Below, piece after piece: positions 39,601-51,400 of a stretch of 64,000 nt of DNA. Positions within the stretch are counted from its first letter, which is position 1, and each line of letters starts with the position of its first letter. The position numbers and the translations under genes were made by a program. Source of the DNA: Apostichopus japonicus. Taxonomy: Eukaryota; Echinodermata; Holothuroidea; Aspidochirotida; Stichopodidae. The notes under the pieces are model-generated. The model was not told the DNA's origin. It did not search any database and saw only the letters and a program-made list of their open reading frames with translations. The DNA lies in NCBI RefSeq assembly GCF_037975245.1, contig NC_092576.1, forward strand, positions 32,962,611 through 33,026,610, given 5' to 3'.

Positions 39601-40219
39601 AATTTCATGTGCCACAAACGTTTAATGTTATTCTTCATACCTTCTTTACTTAAGTTACGTATGTGAAGAGCGTAAGTTACGTGAATAAAGAGTGGAACTG
39701 AAAAGTTCAATGTAATATCAATTAAGTGCATTGGTAATAATTTGAAACAAAATGTTGAACTGCAAAATTGTAAGCAATGGTTACATCGAATGAAAATGGG
39801 TGTGATTCCTGCATGGCCACACGATATGCAATGTATCCATTTGAACATGCACCCTTTAATACGACTGCCATAACAGTTTACCTGCCTCGAGCATTTTAAT
39901 AGGCTCTCACAGTAGATCACAGCTTCTGACTAGCGACCCCAGAAGAAATGTCAATTTAGGAATCATTAACACATTAAGGCTGGGTACCTCAGTTTCTATA
40001 CCGCATTAGTTGTGATGCTGAGGTGACTGGTTCAAATCTGTCCATTAAAATTGTTATTTGCTCTTCTCCATCAAAATGAGCATGTGTTATAGTTTCACTA
40101 CTCAATGTACTTGAACATAATACCTACTTAATCCAAGCCAAGAATGTTGCACTTATTTAGTCATTTACTTCAATCGTTCATTCAGTACCAATGTTATAAG
40201 ATCGTTGTTGATTCCTGTA

Positions 40220-40274
40220 CTGATTTATACTGATGTGGCAGTTACGTGGCTGATTTATACTGATGTGGCAGTTA
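40220..40274. repeat. 25-bp direct duplication
   Basis: CTGATTTATACTGATGTGGC followed by AGTTA is present twice at a 30-bp spacing (40220-40244 and 40250-40274). Confidence 0.9.
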
Positions 40275-40531
40275 GAAGTGGCGTCAGTGTATCATCATCT
40301 GGTACCTTCAGTTTCCTTTCTCTAGCCTTTTGACAGTCTGTACCCCTGTAGTAAGATAAATTGCAACAGTTGCAACGAAATGTAATCATAGATCTACGTT
40401 ACAATGCAAATAAAAATACACATTTTTTTACCCAATTCTATTCAAGAAAATATAGTTTTGGCTTTGCTGGTTTGAACAGGCTGCAGTGACGTCATCTATA
40501 ATACATTCTTAAAAAGATATTGTTATGTATA

Positions 40532-40559
40532 CTATATATATATATATATATATATATAT
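40532..40559. repeat. TA microsatellite
   Basis: Uninterrupted run of about 14 TA dinucleotides. Confidence 0.95.
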
Positions 40560-40720
40560 CAATTACGTATGGCCGTTACTGCATCCTATTTGATATACAC
40601 AACTTACATACAAGTGTGTATCCTTTGTTTATCTGAAACCTATAAGTAGTATATATCATGCTACCTCAGGGGGGGGAGGGGGGGTTGAAGTAGCACAATG
40701 TATACTACTCCCTTATTGGT

Positions 40721-41067
40721 CAAGCCTGTCTATAGAAAAACAGTCCTCACTCAGGCATTAATAGTTTGTTACTTGATAGCATAAACTACCCCATAAGGAT
40801 TCATCCTTGAGTGCACCTATTTAATTGACCAGTCACCTATAAGATTGTTAACACAAGTGCCCACATGGCCAGATTTACTTTCCAGTGTGCGATGAAAAGT
40901 TTGGCTTGACACTGAAATGATACACTGTGTGTTTAATCGTGAATTTGTGCAGAAGAGCGTTCAGTATGGCTAGCATTACCAACTCCGGTAGATATTCCAT
41001 CTCCCTTTTTTTGGCCAAAAACAGGGGATTTGGGTGGTATTTGCTATAAGCAGGGATGGTCGTAATG
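40721..41067. repeat. Dispersed repeat, copy 1
   Basis: About 350 bp similar throughout to 56255-56620 in the same orientation. Shared strings include GTTACTTGATAGCATAAACT, ACACTGTGTGTTTAATC and AGTATGGCTAGCATTACCAA. No terminal repeats or coding frame seen; family unknown. Confidence 0.85.
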
Positions 41068-41679
41068 ATGGGGGTTTGTGTATTTTAACTCAATAAATCA
41101 CAAATCGTACGAAAAAATACACATAAAAATTACTTACTGCCATACTTCCTGGAATTCCCTAACCTGTACGAAAGAAGTAAATCAGAAATGATAGCTGTAA
41201 GTTTATCGGACAAAATAATTCAATTTTCAAAAGTATGGCTATTAGGGATTTGTGATTAGAAAATATTGAGCAATCAACTGAATGTTATCCTTACTTTTTC
41301 ATAGTAATATGATTTAATAGTGTAACATTAAGAAGCCAATTGTTTGGTATGTCTTTGTATTTACCTATTATATAACTCTAATGAATCCGTGAATCACTAA
41401 TGTTTTCTAAGATCTAGTAGCTGCCTTATGTAACTTATATTTAGACAACAAAACTCCACATTTCCTATTTGCGATATGTAATCTATTCTTTTGATTTCAA
41501 GGTGCACACAGCAACCATCTTTTTTAAATCGTTCCTTTCAAACATTATTATATTTCTATACATGCCAAAAAATGTTCAGATTATTTTGTAGGTTAAAGAT
41601 AAATCTCCTCCATTACATTGTTAAGTGAGATTAAATCAATGATTGTGTGTATTGTAATACATTATACTTAACTACCTAC

Positions 41680-41727
41680 CTCCTTGCTGTAAACTGCATC
41701 TGTCACATCGAGCGTACGATCATCATA
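41680..41727 (-). CDS. Possible third copy of the small LRR-module exon
   Basis: An AG (41729-41728) and a GTAGGT donor bound 48 bases reading YDDRTLDVTDAVYSKE, which loosely resembles the small exons at 51389-51441 and 42430-42494 (pattern ..Y....L.L....W.). The acceptor is weak and only phase 0 is open, whereas the two better copies need phase 1. It may be a decayed exon or chance. Confidence 0.2.
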
Positions 41728-42429
41728 CTATAAGTTAGATACAATAGGAAGGTTTATGAGCTTTACCAATATGACGTCACAAAATCACTCCAACAGTTAT
41801 GAGGCGAATCAAGAATTAATTTTCATTTCAATTCAAACAAAGAAGGAAATTTGCTACAAGAAAAATGTTACTTTGGGATGAATACCAGAGATGCTTGGGT
41901 CAAAGTAATATCAATAATATCCGTCATGTGAAACTTTGAAGACATTAATATACAAACTGCAATAAGGAGCATGTATCTGGTCATTTACAGGAACAAAGGT
42001 GACAAGAATGAATGATCTATCAACTGTTCTTTGTTGCCTCTTAATCTTTTTGATATTTATGTAACGGTATCGTAGACTAACGCTGATCCAAAGTTAATGT
42101 AAAGACTATATGATACTGGACACACACGCAGCAGCAGTTGTAACTGACAGTGTGAAGCAAATGATTCTGGATTCGAAAACTCAACTGTAATACAGTAGAT
42201 AATTGCATGAGGTTTTCAGATTTTCAGAAAACATGAAAACAAACCGGTTAAACATTTTTTCATATACCCCTGAACTGTTAATTGAAATACAATCAATCGT
42301 ATACGAACACTGGCCACAGTAAGGTTGTACTGACATGATGTTATTATGTTTAATTTTCTTTGTTACTTGATTCATTCATGTGAGTCCACAGGTTAGTGGA
42401 ACATGTTTTAATAAGTTCTTAATACTCAC

Positions 42430-42494
42430 CATCCATTGACCAGATTCAAGGTTGAGGTCATAAATTTTGCCACTATCGTACGGTAACCAAGTGA
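42430..42494 (-). CDS. LRR-module exon, second copy of the 53-nt type
   Basis: Acceptor TTTCATTTTAG and donor ATG|GTGAGT bound 65 bases (2 + 63, ending in phase 0). It reads TWLPYDSGKIYDLNLESG then QWM and matches the exon at 51389-51441 (..YGYSLNLHSGDWE) in sequence, phase and in the bases before the acceptor (TCATTTTAG in both). It should follow a 77-nt-type exon of the second module, which I could not find between here and 48210. Confidence 0.6.
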
Positions 42495-45400
42495 CTAAAA
42501 TGAAAGAGGTAACAATGCCATGATTAACAAAATAAAACAAACAACATCATTATTTCACTCCCAGACATCCCAATGACCTACACTACAGTCACATAAGCCT
42601 TGAGAAATGTGTTGTGAAGAGATTTTACAAGAATCTGCTGAGCCCAGCTATTTTACATTATTACATTAACATGTAGAACATGTGCAATCAAGTCAGAAGG
42701 GCACGTTTTGACATCATTCTCTGTTCTGTTATCGAGTGAAAATGTAACTTTCATTTATGCTGAAAGCTTTGAAACGGGATAAACCAGTTTGTGTATCATT
42801 GTTTCTTAAAAACATTTAACCTGACATTCTTTAGAAAAGCATATCATTGGATTATAGTTAGATGATGGTCTCCCCTTCACTGGCATGTATCATGCAATAG
42901 GCCAATGTGTGATGCACAGCATATGTAAGATACTGGACATATTTCATGTTAACCCTGATCTGGAGATATTCCCAGTCTTAAATTACTCTCACTGCATAAT
43001 GTTATTGTAACTGTAGAACTTCCTGAGTCTGCATGGTTCTTAATTCCTCACCATATCTATGTGGTGGTATGTTTGTATTAAGACACCTACTGTAGTGTAT
43101 GTATAATTGTCTAGCAGTGACAGACACTTTGAATACAGAAGTCAAAACAACAACATCTCAGCCAGCTGTACCACCTCTATTGAGTCTTGTATCAAACTTA
43201 TTACTGCATAGCTATGTAGCATTTATATATTAGAAAAAATACATCTACTGAATATAAGACTACACACTTTAACCTTCCCAACCATACCATGAAATTACAT
43301 GTCCCTACAGGGGATTGTTTCCTTAGGTAGCCACCCTGACCTAGTACGAAACAGCAGAGAGAGACTGTGGATGCAAAGCCTTCACACCATTCAACCTCAT
43401 GAGCTCCACATTCAGGAAGGACATGACTAACTTTTCTGCTGTCCACGCCCCCCTTTCTCCCCTGTCACTCCTCTTCCCGTAGCTCTCTTCCACCCCCTTT
43501 TTTTTTCTCCACACATTTCTGTCTTTGTCCTCCAGTTTATTCACTACCCTGTTCCCTTAATCCTCTCTTTGGATCTCCTACCTCTCCTCTTCCCCCCGTT
43601 GGTTTCTTTCTTCTCTCCATCCCTTGTCTATTAATCCTCTTACATCTATCTCTTTGTGTTCACCCTGCTCAATAACCAGTTTGTATTCTGTGTGTGTTTT
43701 TGTCCCTTCTGTTACTGGTACTTTTCATTTAGCCTCTGAAGAAGTTCTTGCTACTGTAGGATTGAAATGTCAGGCCAACTTATTTTTACACATTCTCTTA
43801 CACAGGCTCCTTAGTGGATAAGCAGCATGCTAACAGTTTTATTTCATTTTGAATATAAAACAAGTTAGAAGGCTTGAGGTCTCCATCATATCAGAATCGT
43901 CTATAAATATACACCCATTTGCTTGACGTTTTACATATTTAATTTGTTATTTTAATGATAACTTCAGGCAACCAATGATAAGTAATACAATTTACATTAT
44001 TGAATACAATGATTGGATGCTTTATTAATAGTAATCAGTATCAGATCATAACGTTAATGTACAAACTGTTGATGTTGATCAATCGACAGAGGTTAACCTG
44101 AGCATTCGCATAAAGTACCTTTCACTTTCCTCGACTTCAATATTGAAGGAATATCCTTAGCAGCGATAGACGGAGGTAACAGACAAAATAAGAACCTGTG
44201 AAATAATAAAGCACAACCATGAGTCGGTCAATTGCTTGAACACAATTCACAAAAAAGTTATAGGATTTCAAGTTTGGACATTTTTTCAGCCAATTAATGT
44301 CAATGACCTGAACGAGTAAAGCATTGACAATAACACAGACGATAAAGATAACCTGTATATCATATATAAACAATGAGTAAAAGCTATTCATTAGAAGGAA
44401 AGTCATTCAATGATATAGCATTTGTTTTGCGAGTCCCTAAAATGACTTATCTTCTTTACAATTAACTTGAACAAAGCACCACTTCTGATCCAAATGATGA
44501 GTTTAACAACTAGGCCAAGGTAAACAAGAGCATCAATGATGCAGTATCTCAATACTGGAAGTTTTAATTTTGATTCCTAATTTCAAATCTTTGCTCTGTC
44601 TCTACAATTATCAATATCAATCATGGTACAACAAATATATAACTTGCATTTTTGCTACTTTGCCACGAATAGTCTCTGCAGGTTACACTTTATCCTGCTA
44701 GTCTTACCTTTAGCGCTCACTGCCTGTTAGTCGAAAGAACGACGTTGCAAGGTTTAGTAATGTCATAGAATATTTAAGAACTTGTTTTTCATGTGGTATC
44801 CTTCATCTTAGGTCAGTCTCTGTTGGACTTTTTGGTCATATAGTTTGATGTCAATGACAACAGCCAAATTAGAAGAGGCGAACAACTCGACCATATTCTT
44901 GATGCCTGCCTTGAGAGCTAGGCCTATTGACCTACTGTATGTTACTGTAGACTGTAGTGGTGACTACCATCAAAACTGTGTCCACTTCTAGATATCAAAA
45001 CAACCCACGTTTTTCCATCTCAATTTTTCGGACATGAAGATTTCATGGATTTATGACTTGGAAAAAATAATGTAAAAGAAGATTACAAGTTTTTATATGC
45101 AAGTGATGGGTGGCCTCCTCTTCCCCTAATAGCCACCTCAGTTCCTCTCCATTTTGTTATTTTATTTTAATTCTTTGTACATTTGATGTCAAACATTACA
45201 GGTTCAAAAGAAAGCTAAACATACTTCTTATAACCTTATACATCTTAGGCCTATATCCTTATAAATAAAACATAACCTTATACAATTTTTATAGTCTTAT
45301 CAAAGTTGTGATGCTATGGCCGGCTCCTCTTTTATACGTACCCATCAAACAAACTTACCCTGGTCCTTCCTAGGAAAAGCTGTCTGAACACCAGTACAAT

Positions 45401-48400
45401 GCTAATGTGGCTATCACTGAAAGCCTAATAGGCCTAGTGGCCTATATATTTTTAAATTGCACTAGGCCTACAGTAAGTAGCCTTCAGAAATACAAGAATG
45501 TGTATACGTAATTATACAAAATACATGAAGGGCAATCAAACAAACTTATCATGGCCCTTGCTCTGAAAAGCTACCTGAACACCATTATAGTGTTCAACCG
45601 ATTATGCATAACAGAAAATACCGATTACTGATTATTTTTTTCATAATCGTACCGATTACGATTATTTGAAAATGAGAAAATATCCCGTTTATACGAAATC
45701 GGCAATAAAGTTTGACAGAAACAATTATTGTTGTGATTTTCCCCAGTTTCCTTTTGCTTCGTTGTTATACAAGGCTCTAAGGTATCATTTTGTATGTACC
45801 AAATTACCTCTGGAGTTTCTCGGAAAGAATTTTTTTTTTTTTTAAATTTCCAAAATACGGAGATATGACATCCTACCTAGTCAGCACTGTGCTAAGCGAA
45901 TGGCCTAACCACCTCGACGTGAATGTCACCTGTTAATGGCTTGAAATGGGCTACGAATAGTTACTCAAAATATCCATCTCAAAAAGTATCTCAGACAAAC
46001 CATCTATCTGCAATCTTTACCAAAGTGTAAATTTTAATGACATATTGCCTTCATTCCGACATTATTTTGTACTTATTTTCAGTATTATACCGTTTATGAA
46101 CAAATAGAAATGTTACGAACTTGAAGTTAAACATACCTATTCGTTACCTATATAACTCCATTCAGGTTCAATTAGAATGTGTAAGCTTAGGCCAATCAAA
46201 CTGAAAAGCAAATTGTACCATCGTAACTTGTTTAAAATTACTCTAAAGTGTAATACCAGATTGATGTAAAGAAATAATAACAACTAGAAACTACTCCAAT
46301 ATAAAATATAACATTCCCTCTATAAGACATATCACTTACATTACCTTCCAAACAAATGCCGATTTCCAGCAAATTGAAAGTTGTAAACTAAGCTACGCAA
46401 TTTTTTTTTTTTTTTTGCAAACCGATGGTTAGGCTACATTTCCCATTGACTTAGTGTGGTTGTTAGGCTAACATGTGGTCGAAGATTGCAGTTTCCGTGG
46501 ATATTTTTAGTTTTTATTTGCGACACAACTAGAGCGAATAAACAGATGTCAAGTTTAGATTTCCATGCAGTTGATTTAGTGTGAAGTAAGGCTACTATGT
46601 GGTCGGAGATTTGTGAGGATTTTAGGTTATTTTCGCTGGTACTGCAGGCCGTAATTTACCACGGGAAGTTCCCGGTGATTGTGCGCGACCCTCTCGCACT
46701 GCTTCAAATTTTGATGCGGGGTGAGAAAACTGTTTGCGCGATTCGCGATGCAACTGCAATTCCTAGCTAAAGCAAACGCATGTCACAATTAATTTTACAC
46801 AGACACCTGATATAAAGAGGGCGATTTTTTTATATTTCATTTTTCTTTTTCGCACTCGTAATTGTGCTTTAGGAGGGCTTTTTAGCACTTGCGAGGGCGA
46901 ATCGCCCGTTGCCCCCGCTTATTTCCTACCCTGTCCAGCACATTCCTGAATTCGCGAAATTGCTATTGCTGCTATGCTTACTGTGCCAAGAAATATGCAG
47001 CCAATAACCACGAAGGAAGCAAAATCGGCGACCCTGGCAGCCTAATTTGATGAAAGTATACACTGTGAAAGACGTATAGAGGGTGTCTTATTTTAATATT
47101 TCGTAGTAAAAGAACAAACCTAATTCATCAGTTGATATTTTCAACTTCCATATGTTTTTGAATAATGATATTTTCACCTTCCATATGTTTTTGAATAATC
47201 GGTATGACATAACTGGTATTCCACGTAATTTTTACCGATTCCGATTATGTACCGATTATGCAATATTCGTACCGATTCCGATTCCGATTAGGTTAATCGG
47301 TTGAACACTACACCAGTACTATCCTTAAATGGATGTTACGTAGAATTCAGCAGTACAGAATGTAATTAGCATGCAATACACTAAAACCTCGCGTACCTAA
47401 CTACAGAACAGAAAATTGTTCGCGAGGGTAGCCATTTTCGTATATCTAACATGTAGCTGTTATGAGTCATAGCCAATCTGCTACAAAACAGACTTGGGGG
47501 CGGGGCTTAATCATCAAAAACGGACCTTTTTACTAAAAGTAGGGGCGGCAGCTCAGTGTTGTTTTAAGAAAGAAAAATCATTTAAACATCAAATAAAGCG
47601 AATAAAAGCCATTAAATGTCATATACATGTAGTAAAATTCTTATTAATACCTACCTGTAAACAACAAATGGAAGTTTAAAATTTTAATAAAATATATAAT
47701 ACATAGGACCCTATCTTAGACGATACGACTGTTGAAAGACAGTTCTATTCTATTCTCTTTCATAAAACATAAGTTTTGGAGCGTGTGCAAAACAGGTCTG
47801 TCAAAGTGTGTTTTCAGTCCAAATTAGCCCGATTTGGACATAAATCGGTGAAAAAGTCACAGAATGAGATACAATTCTGGAATAAAAAATAGTAACTTTT
47901 GTTGGTCTATATGATATATTCTTGCTCTGGAAATTCCAGAGAAAAAGAACTTTGTTTGAAGACGCTGAAAAATTTTTAAGAGAAGAGAAAGTCCCACTTA
48001 CTGTTACAATAGCTCTATACATGTAATGTATTGAGATAAAAATGTGTCTGTAAATACTCAATTCAGAAACAATAAAGTTCTGTCCTGTGAGAGTATCATT
48101 CCATTTGGCATCGAGTGATAAAACTTTTTAGGCATTTACAGTATGCCTATTTAAAGTGTGAAAGCATTATCTAGGTACACATTTCTAAGATACTCATTAA
48201 AATACTCACATTAGCTTTTCCAATCGCTGTGACTGTTGTGCAAACATCAATATGCCAGCAACCTCTGTCTCTGTCAGTTCTCTTCCCTCCTCATATGTAT
48301 CTATTGATAGCTTCTTTAATGACACAGGACAGGACAATTGTAGCCCTGAACAGAGGATGATGTTACCAGAATCAGCCTTGGAGAAGGATTGTAGAAGCTC

Positions 48401-51400
48401 CAGATGGAAGATGGGGATCTGAAGGAAGGTAACATACGATTCAATCAACATTGAAATGATTTAGAGCTATGTCAATTATACGATTATAACCTACTGTGGC
48501 CAGTAACTTTCCTGAAGGTATCTCATATCCATCTTAATACTAGCATAAATCCACTCCTCGCATTATTACGATTAGGCTCAAGTTTGTTTATTTAAATCTA
48601 AAATATATATATTAACGGAAAAATTTGTCTTCACCATTTTTAAAATGGGTTGATCCAACTTCTTTATCTAACATAATGAACAACGTATACAAAAGACAGT
48701 AACACTAAAGTGTATGAATGCATGAAACATAAAGTGTGCAAAATGACTGATATATGAATCATAACCAGGATGAAATATGGACTGTTAGGCTAGGAATGTA
48801 GTAAGAAAATGTCTTCATATAAATTAGTTATGTTAAACGTGATGTGTTATCGTGCCATACCACATGCCTAATGTGTTATATATATATTGTCACTACGGAG
48901 TGATATGAAATCTTTAAATCATCTTGTGTTATGTGTGCCACTATCTGGAGTACTCCTTGGAAAAATACTTCATTATTATGTGATTACCTTATGTGTACAT
49001 TTAACGTGAAAGTTAGTACACTGTGAAGACCAGTATGGTTTCTAGGATTAAAAGTTTAACAGCGATTGAGTCTGCTCAGAAAAACTAATACGTCCTTGTA
49101 GTCCTCCATGAAAAATGCAATGTAAAATACCTGACCAGGAACACATAATACTGAGCTATAATGACCCCTGAAAGCACATTGGCTTGTGCGCAACAAGAAG
49201 CCTATACTGATATGCCTATACCATGCACGAAATATCATCAATTGATGAAATCTGTAACTATTATATATTTCCGAAGCTGGAAATCTTACCGTAGACTAGT
49301 TACCATATATGCTTACCTATATCACACAATCCATACTACTGCATGCTAAACAACTTCCTTACAAAGCGCGTGTGAAATGTTATATATATAGGCTATGAAT
49401 ATGCTGTGAATGTTGGAACTTCATGTTTAGAAATAGGAGTGCCTAGAGAGAACATGCTAAAGTTTAACTCATCTAATTAAGCCCCTTAAATTTTGTAGAA
49501 AATACAAATAGATCTCAACGACACAAAAACACATCCCTAAAGTCCTAGAAATACTTGCTCACAACTTTTATGAAGCCCTGTCGTAAGTTACCATCAACAG
49601 TTCCCCAATGCAAATTTATTTATAAGTTTTATTTAAAAATGAATAAATTTTCCCTTTCCTCAACCACCATTGGCAAGTTGGCCCAACCCTGGCCAGTTCC
49701 GACCCATTGCCCTTAAAGTATGTAAATAACTCTTCACACAATGTCCATTAAAAACGCAATCTTCAATAGCTACTTTTGACGATGTATGAATGTTGCACAA
49801 GAAAAATAAATCACTGGCGCGCATGGTCAAAGACAGTGCAAAAAACTTTGCAACAAAGAAATTATTGCGGTGTGAATTTTACTTCAGCAACTCTCGCGGA
49901 GAGAACAAACATACTGTGAGATGAAAATCCATTTCAGTATCAGCAATGTTAGCTTCCCAAAAAATTCATAACTAGTCTCAACTCAACAATTTTGTGATCA
50001 AAACAATGATTGAAATATTACATGATATTGTTACATAAAACTCAACCAAAACTTTGTATCATGACTGCTTTCTGTTGAAACGTGTCGTCAACAAGGCCTA
50101 ATGTTAAGATATTTGAGTGCACACATATGATAGCCTATAGCAAAAACCTTGTTATCTCTTCCCCAGAAAGTAATGTTATATGTAATTGTTGTTATTTACA
50201 TAATTTGTGTTCATTGAGCACTGCAGACGCAAGAATGTTTCCAGACAATGGGTAAGGAACTATTAGCCATTTCAGATCATGGGAAGTTCGGAAAAGGACC
50301 ATGACTATTGCTTGCATGCAAATCTGTCTAATGTAAATGTTGAATGTACCTTGTGGTTGATTGCTGATTTATTTGCTTTAGAACAAATTCAATCATTGGA
50401 ATGATTGGAAGAAAGTTTGGTTCTTCTGAGGTTTGGTTTTTTGGAAAATAATGTTCATTCAAATGAAGTTCATTCAAAAAATGTGTTTTGTTATGTTTGC
50501 ATATAGGCCTAGTTGTGAGTGTGTATACTTATGGTTGCCATTCACCGGACACAATTTGAAGCTTTTGCGTCCATCTCTGAAACTTTCTTTGTCACAATGT
50601 TAAAAGACAATGAATCAAGTTATCAAATAATTTGACTGTGAAATGCAAAATGATACTAGAGTATCTCCATAAAACACTTAATAACATAATGGGGATGACA
50701 TATCTAGTACATAATGGGGATGATGTATTTTGATGTATCTAGTCCATCATAGGGATTTTGATATATCTAATATATAACAGCCTACTGACTTACACCATTG
50801 GTACATGCGTTCTTCAGTAGCTGCAAAGTACAATTCTGTTGTAAGTTACTATCTTTGGTCCAGATCTGTAACCTGTCTGAACACAGTGACTCAATAATAT
50901 TGATATTATCAACCTGAAGAAAAACACAAAATGAAGCAGTGTAAACTTTCCTCTCTGTTTTTACTTATTTTACTCTTCTATAATTGTAGTATCGTTAGTA
51001 TTTCTATAGATTAAAGAAAATCCATTGTTATGAAAATAAGTCCAAATACATACAGCAAACCAATCATTATTGAACTACCTGACTTACCACAATGTACAGA
51101 AAAGTTAAAAATACTCTCAAGAGAAAAGAAACATCATACAGGGTTTCCTTGAGTATCTTCAGTTGCTTAATTATCTGAATTAATTAGTAATTAAAACTTT
51201 CCAATGACCAACTCATATTTTAAATATTGCTTACAAAACCTAGATCTACACATTATATTCCCTAAGCTATGTCACAATCTCTGTCGTTGTCAATTGGTTG
51301 TCGGCATTTACACTACTTTCAAGTTGTTCTGCACTAATGGACACACACAATAACAAAAAGCCCTGGCGACAAGAAAAAAAAATCATACCTCCCAATCACC

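Larger units (their letters stand above)
36691..42429. other. Intergenic or 3' intronic DNA, no supported gene
   Basis: AT-rich sequence with scattered short open frames, none with a recognisable motif. It holds a 25-bp duplication, a TA microsatellite, a G-rich run (40669-40684) and one copy of a dispersed repeat. The missing 3' exons of the Ig-NACHT gene may lie here. Confidence 0.55.

Noticed and set aside
39552-39920. 122-codon minus-strand frame
   Set aside because: Cysteine- and isoleucine-rich translation without a domain, signal peptide or splice context; likely chance in AT-rich DNA.
39975-40050. tRNA-like region with GGTTCAAATC
   Set aside because: No acceptor stem or anticodon arm can be drawn; only the T-loop-like string is present.
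44690-44740. Apparent 16-nt microexon (ACTAACAG ... GTAAGAC) on the minus strand
   Set aside because: Splice-like signals this close occur by chance; nothing links it to the receptor by phase or sequence, although it lies in the right intron.
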